In this document: one piece after another, positions 32,115-42,426 of the stretch
Position numbering within the stretch: position 1 is the stretch's first letter
Layout of the letters: each line of letters opens with the position of its first letter
Assembly: GCA_014529385.2 (NCBI GenBank)
Contig: CM043944.1
Coordinates: 75,575,884-75,639,883, forward strand
DNA: 64,000 nucleotides
Direction of reading: 5' to 3'
DNA from: Adiantum capillus-veneris
Lineage: Eukaryota > Streptophyta > Polypodiopsida > Polypodiales > Pteridaceae
The notes under the pieces: model-generated
Told to the model about the DNA's origin: nothing
Database searches by the model: none
Seen by the model: only the letters and a program-made list of their open reading frames with translations
Translations under genes and position numbers: made by a program

Positions 32115-34145
32115 CGCAGAAAATTCGATGAGATAAGGCTGTCAAATGTATTTTTGTTGGTTATAGTGCTGAAAGAAAAGGTTACAGGTTGTATCATCCG
32201 CAAACAAAACATATTCTGGTTTCTCGGGATGTAGTGTTTGTGGAAGATTCTGTTCAGCCCTTGCTGTCATGTACCAGAGACAGTAATGTAAGCTCACAGG
32301 ACATTTATGACACTTTGTTGCCTCTTTTCAATGGTGGAAATACGAATGTAAGTTCCAATGAGGCAAATGTACAACCTATGGGGGTTTCTGAGAATGTTTT
32401 GGATCATCCTATTTACTGATGCAGATGTACGTGATGTACTTGATGAGGAAAATGAGCAGGCTAGAGGTATACCAAATGGCTGGTGCACACTTTGCGTGAC
32501 AGTAAATTGGATGCACCTTTGTCTAGTCGTACTCGTTCAGGCTCTCGCCGTGCATCTTATGCATCAGATTGTTATGCTTTGGCTGTGTCTAGTTTACATG
32601 ATGTTGAGAAGCCTCTGCCTTTTGATGAAGCACAGAATTCAGAAAATTGGATGGCTGCTATGCAATCAGAATATGATGCACTTATAGAAAATGACACATG
32701 GACTTTATGTGATTTGCCTCCTGGCAAAAAGGCCATTGGTACGAAGTTTACAAGTTGAAACGCAAGCTGGATGGTGAGATCGATCGCCATAAGGCTCGAC
32801 TTGTTGCAAAGGGTTATGCACAACAAAAAGGCATTGATTATGAAGACACTTTTTCTCCCACTTGTCGTATGACTACTGTGCGTTTTCTATGTGCATTGGC
32901 AGCTCATTTTGGTTGGGATGTACATCAATCAGACATTGTTACTGCTTTCTTGAATGGTGACATATTTGAGGAAGTTTATGTAACGCAGCCTCGCGGTTTT
33001 GTCATAAAAGGACAAGAGGACAAAGTGTGCAGATGTAAGAAGGCTTTGTATGGGTTGAAGCAATATCCTCGTGCTTGGTATGAGAAAGATGACACTCATT
33101 TGGTTAAACGAGGCTTTCGTAAACAGTCCAACAGAAATCACATTGTATGTAAAGCGTGAGGGTGATGTACTTCTCATTGTGGTTCTTTATGTTGATGATT
33201 TGTTGATCACTAGACCAAATGAGAGACATATTGCTGAATTTAAGGCTGATTTGAATGCTACTTTCAAAATGAAAGATTTGAGGCTGTTGCATCATTACTT
33301 GGGTATGCAGTTTAAGCAGTGTGATGGTGGTATTGCCTTGTGTCAGAAAAGTTACATAGAGACATTGCTATGTAAGTTTGGACTTGAGGATTGCAAACCT
33401 ATTGCCACTCCCATGGAAACAGGTTTGAATTTGAGTCTACATGATTTTGGTGATCTTGCTGATGTCACTATTTATCAAACTGTTGTTGGCTGCCTCATTT
33501 ATGTATGCAACACGAGGCCGGATATTCAGTTTGCAGTCTCACAGGTCAGCAGATTTATGCATAGCCCAGGGTCTAAGCATTGGCAGGCTGTCAAGCGAAT
33601 TTTCTGCTACCTTAGTGACACTTTACATCTTGGCTTGTTTTATCCCAAGGGGGGATCATTGCCGCCAAAATTACATGCTTTTTCGGACTCAGATTGGGCT
33701 GGCTGTTTTGACATGCGAGTGTCCACAAGTGGTTTTTGTTTCATGCTTGGCAGTTCATGTATATCATGGTTGAGCAAGAAGCAACCTACTGTGGCCACTT
33801 CGAGTTGTGAGGCTGAGTACAGGGCAGTCTTCACAGCTACGGTTGAGTGTGTATAGCTCAGATGCCTTATGGCTAATTTGGGTGTTGGGACAGGACACTG
33901 CCAACACTATCTACACTGACAGTCAGAGCGCATTGGCAGTTGCGAGGAACCCAGTTTTTCATGCTCGCACAAAGCACATTGAGGTGCATTACCACTATGT
34001 CAGGGAGAGGCTCTCAGCAGGAGAGATCAGCTTGGCTTATGTGCCAACACAGGACAACCTTGCAGATCTTTTCACAAAGGCATTGTCTCGTGAGAAGCTT
34101 GAAGCTTTCCGCAAAGCTTTGGGATTACTCCCCTTTGTGGAGTGA
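32115..34145 (+). pseudogene. Copia B RT and RNase H
   Basis: Read in pieces (32189-32419, 32483-32758, 32755-33159, 33071-33856, 33807-34145). RT motifs are KARLVAKGYAQQKGIDYEDT, IVTAFLNGDIFEEVYV, ALYGLKQYPRAWYE and the catalytic LYVDDLLIT. RNase H motifs are FSDSDWAGC, SSCEAEYRAV, TDSQSALAVA and FHARTKHIEVHYH. The stop at 34143 is the natural end, about 75 bp before the 3' LTR. Small insertions or deletions near 32750, 33115 and 33850 cause the frame changes. Confidence 0.9.
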
Positions 34146-34220
34146 TCATGTCCTCAGGGCATGGCACTTCCCTTTACTCATGTGCCAGCTCTCGCTCACA
34201 GCATCACTCCAGGGGGGATT

Positions 34221-34447
34221 TGTTACCATATACATGTGGTAGTGATGTGTGTGAACACATTAGGACCGCTTGGGCATTTTTTCCCTCTTTAGGAGGTTTT
34301 TTCCCCTGAGCATTGTATGTACGCCCATCACTCTAGGGATATCAATCTTTCCATTGCACACTAAGTAATACACTCTCTAATGTGTGCCTTGAGCTTCCTT
34401 CGTCTTCTCCAAGCTGTGTGTGTCTCTCTGCAACCCTAATTCCAACA
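34221..34447 (+). repeat. Copia B 3' LTR
   Basis: Same length as the 5' LTR and preceded by an A-G6-A polypurine tract. Followed by the duplicated tacac (34448-34452) and the resumed copia A LTR. Confidence 0.94.
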
Positions 34448-34452
34448 TACAC

Positions 34453-34712
34453 AAGGGCAGCTACACATGGTTGCCTCTCATGAGAGGGGGAAGCCCTTTT
34501 GGCCTATAAAAGGAGGCCATTTCTACACACATTTCATAGTGTGAAGTTGATGCAATGAGGTGAGTGTCAGGTGGTGAGAGTGAAGCAAGGCGGGAGCTCT
34601 ATTAAGGGTCTAATCCCTTTGTAAACTACTTCTTGTTTTGAAGTACTAAAGCCATTGAGTGGCTGCTTTCCCATGGACGTAGCCCACTTTAGGTGAACCA
34701 CGTATATCGTGT

Positions 34713-34766
<54 letters not shown>

Positions 34767-34854
34767 CTATAATCTCTTGTGTGTGAAATCTATTTCTCTC
34801 CATTAAGTAATCTACTCATCAAATATCTATTTAGCTACGTCATATTTCCTAACA
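34453..34854 (+). repeat. Copia A2 5' LTR, second piece
   Basis: Resumes exactly after the tacac duplicate. It holds the TATA box (34505-34511) and a CT tract of about 50 bp (34713-34763), and ends TTTCCTAACA. The primer-binding site actggtatcagagcaagg follows at 34855. Confidence 0.92.
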
Positions 34855-34927
34855 ACTGGTATCAGAGCAAGGTATGCTCGTAGCTAAATTATCTCAAGGA
34901 AAGGATTCCTTGAATTGAGTGAGAGTT

Positions 34928-36409
34928 ATGGCAGAGGAAGCGAAGCTCAAGATTGAGAAGTTCAACGGCAAAAAGTACCAACATTGGAAGATGTAGATTG
35001 AAGACTATCTCTACCAGAAGGACCTCTATTTGCCACTAGGCAGTCTTGCAAAGAAGCCCACAATGATGGCAGATGAAGCATGGATTGTCCTGGATCGAAA
35101 GGCAATGGGAACAATCCGGTTAAGCTTGGCGTCAACGGTGGCCTTCAACGTTTCGGAGATGAAGACCACAGAGGACTTGATGAAGTCACTTGATGACTTC
35201 TACGAGAAACCATCGGCATCCAATAAGGTATTTCTCATGAAGCGCTTGTTCAATCTAAAGATGACACAGAATGGTTCAGTTACAGAACACTCAAATGAAT
35301 TTAACACAAATATAAGTCAACTTCGATCTGTGAAAATCAATTTCGATGACGAAGTGTGAGCTCTCCTTATACTATCATCTCTACCAGATAGTTGGGACAG
35401 CCTTGTGATGGCTGTAAGTAGTTCTATTTCTGGCACAAATACTCTTAAGTTTGATGATGTTGTGGGTGTTCTCCTAAGCGAGGAAATACGAAGGAGAAGC
35501 ACATGAGAATCATCAAGTGCTGCAATGTCAGTGGAAACAAGGGGAAGTCCTAAGGAGAGATTCAAAAACCAAAAGGATCGTGATCCACTCAAGGCGGAGC
35601 AAGTCACGCACAAAGTCAGTTCTTGAATGTTGGAATTGTGGCAAGAAGGGCCATGTCAAGAAGGATTGTTGGTCCAAGAAGAAGGAGACAGAGTCTCAAG
35701 ACAACAAGCCAACATCGGAGGCCAATGTGGTAGGTAAAGTAGAGCAAGATGCTCTAATTCTCTCATTAGACAATGTGTCTAATTCCTGGATAGTAGATTC
35801 TGGGGCTTCATTCCATGCAACACCACACAAGCAACATTCCCAACATTACACCAAAGGTAATTTTGGGTATGTATACTTGGGAGATGATGAAGCTTGTGAG
35901 ATTGTCGGCAAAGGTACAGTTTCTGTCAAAACTGCTAACAGAAATGAATGGAAGCTTAAAGATGTTAGGCATGTTCCTTTTCTTCGCAAAAATTTGATTT
36001 CTACAGGACAATTGGATGATGAAGGTCACAACATTCCATTCGGAAACAAACGGTGGAAGATCTCAAAGGGATCTTTGGTGGTTGCCAAGGGAGAAAAGGT
36101 CGGTACACTTTACTTGTGTACTATTAAAACGCAACCTTCAGCTTGTGCAGCAACTACAGAAGTTGACAATGTAGTGTGGCACTACTGTCTTGGGCATATG
36201 AGTGCCAAAGGAATGCAAATCCTTCAAACAAAGAATCTTCTACCAGGTTTGAAAGAAGTAGACTTAGAGTTCTGTGAAGATTGTGTTTATGGTAAATAAA
36301 TGAGGGTAAAATTTCAAAAATCAGGAAATGAAAGAAAAAATAAGAAACTTGAGTTGGTTCATTCTGATGTTTGGGGTCCTGCAAGTATACCATCACTTGG
36401 TGGCTCATT
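34928..36409 (+). pseudogene. Copia A2 gag, protease and pre-integrase
   Basis: ATG 34928 opens the same gag as A1, but a TAG occurs within KM-stop-IED near 34994. Further breaks occur at 35357 and near 35505. The frame 35517-36299 keeps a complete zinc knuckle (CWNCGKKGHVKKDCW), the protease motif IVDSGASFHATP and WHYCLGHMSAKG. It stops at TAA near 36297. This copy shows what A1 has lost in the knuckle and the gag-protease junction. Codon and base usage match A1. Confidence 0.9.
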
Positions 36410-36414
36410 GTACT

Positions 36415-36663
36415 TATAAGGGAAGTATGTGCCACTTCCCCCAACTTTCCAGCCCCGTTTTCAAGTGATTACTCGCGTCCCTTGTATTCGGCACTTTCTT
36501 ATGATATTGATCATTCGTTCGCGTCCCTCATTCTCGTGTCCCTCTTGCGTTCAATTTTCAAGTTGCGTTCTTGTATGTGCGTTTGCTTGCATGCAGGTCC
36601 CGTTTGCATCGCAGGTGAGCCGGCGCGGCCCGTTTCCGCGACGCCCCGAGCGAGGGCGTCACA
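36415..36663 (+). repeat. Chromovirus C 5' LTR
   Basis: Begins tataagggaagtatgtgcca and ends gagggcgtcaca. A 7-bp inverted repeat (gggaagt...acttccc) sits at the 5' end. The boundary is fixed by the target duplication and by comparison with uninterrupted A1 (near 13185). Confidence 0.93.
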
Positions 36664-37161
36664 CTTGGTATCAGAGCTTCGGCTCGAGTCCCCGCCGACC
36701 TGACGTCGGCCCGTGGCCCGTGGTTGTCACCACGTTTTTCGGCCCGTCTGCCTCGTTTTTTCCACGTTTTCTCCGCGTTCTCGGCCCTTGTGGCCCCGTT
36801 TTGCCCCGTTTCACCACGTCCGTTGCATGATTGCCCCGTTTTGCCCCGTTCCTTGCGTTTTCTCCACGTTCCTCACAGTTTTTCACCGTTTTGCCTCGTT
36901 TGACCCGCGTTTCGCCCCGTTTTCACCGCGTTCTTCGCATTCTTGGCCCGTTTTGCCCCGTTTCTCAGCGTTTTACCTCGTTTTGCCCCGTCTTACACCG
37001 TTTGGGACCGGTTTTCACCATTTTTGAGCAGTTTTTCGCGGTTTTCGTCGTTTTGGACCCAGTTTCGCACTGTTTCATAGTTTTTCAACGTTTTCGCACA
37101 GTTTTTCAGTTTTCGACATTTTTGAGTTTTTCTTTTCGGTTTCGGCCACAAAAGTACAGGA
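36664..37161 (+). promoter_or_regulatory. Chromovirus C leader with CGTTTT-type repeats
   Basis: The primer site (36664-36677) is followed by about 480 bp before gag. From about 36725 to 37100 the text is a degenerate string of cgttttgcccc / cgtttc / cacgtt units spaced about 8-16 bp. Open frames across it are compositional. The segment could serve RNA packaging or translation, but nothing in the sequence proves a role. Confidence 0.6.
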
Positions 37162-38598
37162 ATGGCTGGAGATCAGGAATATGATGACAGATACAGAACC
37201 GAACCTGATCTAAATAAGAAGAAGAAGAAAGAAACGAAGACACGACAAGATGCACAAGACACAATAGAAAGAAGACTGGAGGCCCGCATCATGGCCTCCG
37301 TGGAACAACAAATCACCCTGATGTCGGCTAACCTGGGTGAATTGATTCAAACACAGCTAGGCCAGCGATACGAAGACCAACCAGGTCCCAGCAATGTCAA
37401 CACGCGGCGTCACACACAAAGACGACCACGACCCGAAGACGAAGATGACCAGGATGATCGAAGTGAAAGACGCTACTACAGCCCTGACAGACATCTAGAA
37501 GACGAAAACAGACTGGGAAAATTCAAACCCAGTCCCCCAGAGAAATACAAAGGCAACCGCTCCTCACTGGAACTCAACAAGTGGTTCAGCGAGGTAGAAG
37601 ACTACATGCAGTGGAACAGCATAGGCAGACGCAGATATGTGCAAGTGGCCAAAACCTTTCTGGCCGAAGACGCCTATGTCTGGTTCCTCACTGAACAGCA
37701 ATCAAAGCACTGGGAGGACTGGGAGGATCTACAAAAAGACATGCTCAGCTACTTTGTCCCAGAAAATGAGGGCAACAAAGTCAGGGATTCGTGGCGCGAT
37801 CTACACCAAGACGGCCACATATCAGACTACATTGTCAAATACCGGCGACTCATGATCCAACTCCCATTGATGCACACAGCAGACAGGCTACATGGTTTCC
37901 TGTATGGCCTTAAGCACTGGGCCCGTCGAGAGGTAGAGAAACAGAATCCCAACACCTGGGAAGTGGCCGCCAACATGGCAGAAAAGCTCCGTGACACAAA
38001 CACCACACCAGGTTTGCCTCCAAACAACCCTCGCCCCAACAATTTTGCACCCAACCACTGGCCTAACCCACCCGTCGGGCAAGGTCGCGGATTTGTACAT
38101 AATAACAGAAGCAATGTTACCCGCCCCCCACCACCCAATCCCAACCCGGGACTAGGCCGCGGAAATGGCGCCTTAGTCCCACGCAGCGTTTTTGCAAGCA
38201 ACTCCTACAACCCCACACCCAACGGTTTTGCCTCTCAGAATTACGACGGCAATAATAACAACCTGTTCCCTGACCGCGTCTGGTGCAACGACTGCAGGAA
38301 GGATCATGGTCCCTACTACGCTTGTGTATGCAAGCGCAATTATGCCTCAACATCATCTAGCAGAGCCAACACCATACAAATCCAAGAACCACCCTCCCCC
38401 CCCCAACGAAGAATAGAAGAAACGACTGACAATAGTGCTGACCAACAACTTCGGATTGGAGCAGTATCTCTCCACCCTCAATGCATGGCAGCAGCGATCA
38501 CGGACATTCAAAACTTGTATGTCCAGACGACAATTGGGACCCAGCAACAATGGATCATGGTAGACTCAGGCGCTACACACAACTTTCTATCCCCGTAG
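37162..38598 (+). pseudogene. Chromovirus C gag and protease start
   Basis: A 478-residue frame from ATG 37162 (MAGDQEYDDRYR), the first ATG after the leader. A basic, charged N-terminus precedes a retrotransposon-gag domain (residues about 115-270, with LELNKWFSEVEDYMQW and DLHQDGHISDYIVKYRRLM). An Asn/Pro-rich stretch follows. A Cys-rich segment CNDCRKDHGPYYACVC takes the place of the usual CX2CX4HX4C knuckle. The frame ends with the protease active site MVDSGATHNFLSP and TAG 38596-38598. The text after it continues in the same frame (CAARLGLRL), so the stop is probably a point mutation. Confidence 0.9.
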
Positions 38599-40923
38599 TG
38601 CGCCGCTCGCCTGGGCCTACGCCTCACCACCGTCAATGAAACTACAGTCAAGTTTGCCCAAGGAAAGGATAGCAACGTAAAGGCAGCACGTCAAGTCAGG
38701 GTCGAGATGGGTGAATTCACATGTCGCCTTGACTTCATAGTGGTCCCAATGGACGACTTTGAGGCCATCATTGGTCTGTCCTTCAACGACAAGTATCTCA
38801 TTGCACTCCTCGGCATGAAGGTGGATCAATTACTGCTGAATAATCAAGGCAAAGCAGTGACAGTACAAGGCGCTAGACTCACAACGTAGCAAGCATTCAC
38901 CCGTCAGGCGCATACGCAAACCAAAGCCCCCCCCATCAACCGCTATGACCCTGCGCAGTTAGCAGCAATGAAAGGAAAACAGAAACTCCCAGAATACTCA
39001 TCCCCCAAACTCAACCTCATGAGTGCAAAGCAAGCAGAGAGGGCTCTCAAGAAAGGAGCTCAGGTTCATCTATGCATCATGCAAGCAAAGGAACAACCCA
39101 CAGCAAGGCTCAACTCCATCACCATCGAGCAAGCCAAAGTGGGCGACCCCTCCCTTACCCCCATCCTCCAGAAGTACAAGGATGTCATGCCCCCAGAACT
39201 CCCCCCCGGTCTACCCCCTCCTCGGCAAATTCAACATGAGATTGATCTCATCCCAGGAAGCACACCCCCGGCAAAGGCCCCCTACCGCATGAACGACACC
39301 GAGCTCAAAGAGCTCAAGAAGCAACTCCAAGAGTTAGAAGACCAAGGGTTCATCCGACCAAGCAGCTCCCCTTTTGGCGCCCCAGTCTTGTTCGTCAAGA
39401 AGAAAGACGGTTCGATGCGACTCTGCGTGGATTACCGGGCCCTGAACAAGATCACTATCAAGAACAGGTACCCAGTCCCCCTCATGGAAGATCTGCTGGA
39501 CAGACTACAGGGTGCCCAATACTTCACTCGCATCGACCTCCGCTCAGGCTACCACCAAGTCCGCATCGCCTCTAAAGACATCCCGAAGACTGCCTTCCGC
39601 ACCAGCTACGGCTCCTGGGAATGGATGGTCCTGGGGTTCGGTCTCATCGGCGGTCTGGGTACTTTCTGCAGAATCATCCATGACAGTTTCCGCGACATGA
39701 TTGACGACTACCTCATCACTTACATCGATGATCTGCTCATCTACAGCAAAACCTTAGAAGAGCACCAGAAGCATGTCGCCGCAGTACTCCAGCGCCTCCG
39801 GGAACAACAACTTTATGCCAAGCTGGAGAAGTGTGAGTTCGCTGTCCAAAAGATCGAGTTCCTTGGCTTCATTGTCACGTCCGAAGGGATTATGGTGGAC
39901 CCCAAGAAAGTCGACGCTGTCATCAAGTGGGCCCCACCGACATCCATCAAAGAAGTCCGAGAGTTCGTGGGTTTCTGTCAATACACCCGCCGCTTCATCC
40001 GCGACTTCAGCAAGATTGCGGCGCCACTGACAGAGATAACCAAAGGCCACAAACCCTTTCAGTGGACCTCTAAAGAAGAAGAAGCCTTTGAGAAACTGAA
40101 GATAGCCATGTGCAGTACCCCCGTCCTTCGACTACCCGACTTCACCAAACCCTTTGAAGTCCACACCGATGCCTCCGATGGTGCCATTGGCGGTGTCCTC
40201 ATGCAAGAACATCAACCCATCGCCTACGAGTCCCACAAGTTCACAGATGTGGAGACCAGATGGACCACCCATGAGAAGGAAATGCTCGCTGTCGTCCACT
40301 GCCTCCGAAAGTGGCGACACTATGTCCAAGACAAACACACCAAGGTATACACTGACAACATCTCCCTCAAGTACTTCCAGACACAACCCAAACTCACCCC
40401 CAAGCAAGCTAGGTGGCAAGATACTCTCGCAGAATACGACATCGACATCATACACAAACCAGGTACTACAAATGCCATGCCAGATGCTCTCAGCCGAATG
40501 CCCACCCTCACGGCTATCTCCACAGCAACCAGCACTTTACGCCAACGGATCCTCGACGCCCAAAAAGCTGATCTTGCTGTCCTCCGCATGCTCAACGACC
40601 ACATCTCTGGGAGAGCGGCAGTGGGTCTTTTTGAAGTCAAAGATAGCCTCTTCTACGCACATGGAAAAATCTACATCCCCAATGATCCAGAGTTAAAGAA
40701 AGACCTCATGTGGGAGGCTCATGACTACAAGCTAGCTGGACATGGGGGCCAGAAGAGGTCTTATGACAAACTCCATCAACACTACATGTGGCCAAAAATG
40801 AAGGACGATGTAATCGACTACGTGCGCACCTGCCCAACCTGCCAACTGGTCAAAGCTCAAAGAGTCAAGCCGGCTGGCCTCCTCCACCCAATGCAACACC
40901 CTCCCGACCTTGGGACATGGTAA
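38599..40923 (+). pseudogene. Chromovirus C protease end, RT, RNase H, integrase N-terminus
   Basis: Same frame as gag. A protease remainder (LDFIVVPMDDFEAIIGLSF) leads to a second TAG at 38887-38889. The open part 38968-40923 carries RT (FIRPSSSPFGAPVLFVKKKD, LRSGYHQVRIA and catalytic YIDDLLIYS). RNase H follows (FEVHTDASDGAIGGVL, and YTDNISLKYFQ where NHxSL is usual). The integrase HHCC zinc finger (AGHGGQKRSYDKLHQHYMW, then CPTCQLVK) comes last. It ends where a frameshift near 40900-40920 moves the reading into the next frame. Confidence 0.93.
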
Positions 40924-41995
40924 GTATGGACTTCATCGTCGACCTCCCCCCCTCCCACGGCCACACTACCATCATCGTGGTCGTCGACTACTTCACCAAG
41001 CAAGCTCACTTCATACCTACAAAGCCTCCCGTCACAGCCTACCAAGTAGCCAAACACTTCTTCGCCAAAGTCTTCAAATACCACGGCCTCCCCTTAGCCA
41101 TAGTTTCTGATCGCGACACCCGCTTCCTCAGCGACCTCTGGCGCGAGCTCTTCAAGCTGCTAGGAACCCAGCTCCGCTTCTCCTCCGCCTACCACCCAGA
41201 AACCGATGGCCAAACAGAAAGAGTCAACCAAGGCATTGAAGACTACATCCGCAGCTACGTCAAGGCAGATCAAAAGGACTGGTCCGAATACATGGACATC
41301 CTGGAATTCCACTACAACAACTCCATCCATGGCAGCACTGGCTACACCCCCTTGAGCTCTCCACACGTAAAGAAGTCATCACCCCTCTTGCACTGGCAAC
41401 CGGCGACGTGCATGCCCAGGATCTGGAATGTGAAGAATTTCTGCAACAATGGCAAACACGGATGCAACGCGCAAAGAAGAGTCTCGAGCAAAGCAAGGTA
41501 CGCATAGCCAAATACGCCAACCAAAAGAGAAGACCGGCCGAGCTGTTCCAAGAAGGTGACTTGGTACTGGTAAGCTCCCAAAATATCAACCTCCCTCAAG
41601 GCCTCTCCCCGAAGTTCAACCACCGATTCTACGGGCCATACAAGGTGCTCAAGAGCTACAACGACATCACCTACAAGCTGGAGCTACCCCCACAAATCAA
41701 CATCCACAACGCTTTCCATGTAAGTCTCCTCAAGAGGTTTGCACCGGATAGCACCTATGGTCGGAATGTCCCCGAATATGTAAAGGATGGCCCACCAAAT
41801 GAGCCGGAGGCCATCCTAAAGTCGCGCTTTGGGCGTAGGGGACAACTATTCTATGTCAAGTGGCGCAACCGACCCATGACGGAATGCACTTGGGTACCTG
41901 AAGAAATCATGCTCCGTCTCGGACGACCCCTTGTGCTCCGATTCTACAACATGCCCACTGAAGAGGAGGACATCGATCAACATAACACCACATAG
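40924..41995 (+). pseudogene. Chromovirus C integrase core and chromodomain
   Basis: The integrase core is in the frame of 40788-41507: VSMDFIVDLP (first Asp), VSDRDTRFLSDLW (second Asp) and YHPETDGQTERVNQ (Glu). A second frameshift near 41360-41400 moves to the frame 41408-41995. That frame encodes the GPY/F region (FYGPYKVLKSYNDITYKLEL) and then a chromodomain-like end (EPEAILKSRFG, LFYVKWRNRPMTECTWVPEE). Chromodomains of this group are thought to steer integration to heterochromatin. The stop at 41993 is the natural end. Confidence 0.92.
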
Positions 41996-42172
41996 AATAG
42001 TCCTCACCCCCCTTGTAACTAGCACCACCCTAGGTAGCTAGACATTTTTGAGCAACACCAAACTCTCATCTTTGTAAATATCCACCCCTCAACCTCGGCA
42101 ACAAATTTTGTATCAGCACGCCTCAAACCCCGGCTTGACGTGGGTGTCAAGCTCTCTCAACCCGGGGGAGTA
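41996..42172 (+). other. Chromovirus C 3' untranslated stretch and polypurine tract
   Basis: About 175 bp from the integrase stop to the 3' LTR. It ends in cccgggggagta, the polypurine tract. Confidence 0.75.
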
Positions 42173-42421
42173 TATAAGGGAAGTATGTGCCACTTCCCCC
42201 AACTTTCCAGCCCCGTTTTCAAGTGATTACTCGCGTCCCTTGTATTCGGAACTTTCTTATGATATTGATCATTCATTCGCGTCCCTCATTCTCGTGTCCC
42301 TCTTGCGTTCAGTTTTGAAGTTGCGTTCTTGTATGTGCGTTTGCTTGCCTGCAGGTCCTATTTGCATCGCAGGTGAGCCGGTGCAACCCGTTTCCGCGAC
42401 GCCCCGAACGAGGGCGTCACA
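42173..42421 (+). repeat. Chromovirus C 3' LTR
   Basis: 249 bp, the same length as the 5' LTR with about 11 base differences, most of them C/T or G/A. Followed by gtact and then A2 integrase text. Confidence 0.93.
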
Positions 42422-42426
42422 GTACT

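Larger units (their letters stand above)
29280..34447 (+). mobile_element. Ty1/copia element B
   Basis: A 5.2 kb copia element of a different family with 227-bp LTRs (29280-29506 and 34221-34447; TGTTACCATAT...TTCCAACA) and perfect tacac duplications. By eye the LTRs differ at about 10 of 227 positions, mostly transitions. Downstream of the LTR, cgtatcagagcagg resembles the Met-tRNA primer site with one core change (C for G). The polypurine tract is aggggggattt (34211-34220 plus T). At least four frame changes and two stops break the polyprotein. Confidence 0.94.
36415..42421 (+). mobile_element. Ty3/gypsy chromovirus C
   Basis: A 6.0 kb gypsy element inserted in the A2 integrase region, with perfect gtact duplications (36410-36414 and 42422-42426). 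The LTRs are 249 bp each (36415-36663 and 42173-42421) and differ at about 11 positions. The pol order protease-RT-RNase H-integrase plus a C-terminal chromodomain identifies a chromovirus. The primer site ttggtatcagagc is of Met-tRNA type and the polypurine tract is cgggggagta. The LTR ends are TA...CA, not the usual TG...CA. It is inactivated by two stops and two frameshifts. Confidence 0.95.

Noticed and set aside
36429-37184. Open frames of 104-133 residues in the chromovirus leader
   Set aside because: They arise from the CGTTTT-type repeats and precede the real gag start; no domain is visible.
37162-41995. Possible endogenous pararetrovirus or retrovirus
   Set aside because: The gag-protease-RT-RNase H-integrase order, C-terminal chromodomain, LTRs, Met-tRNA primer site and 5-bp TSD all fit a plant chromovirus. 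No movement or envelope-like frame exists.
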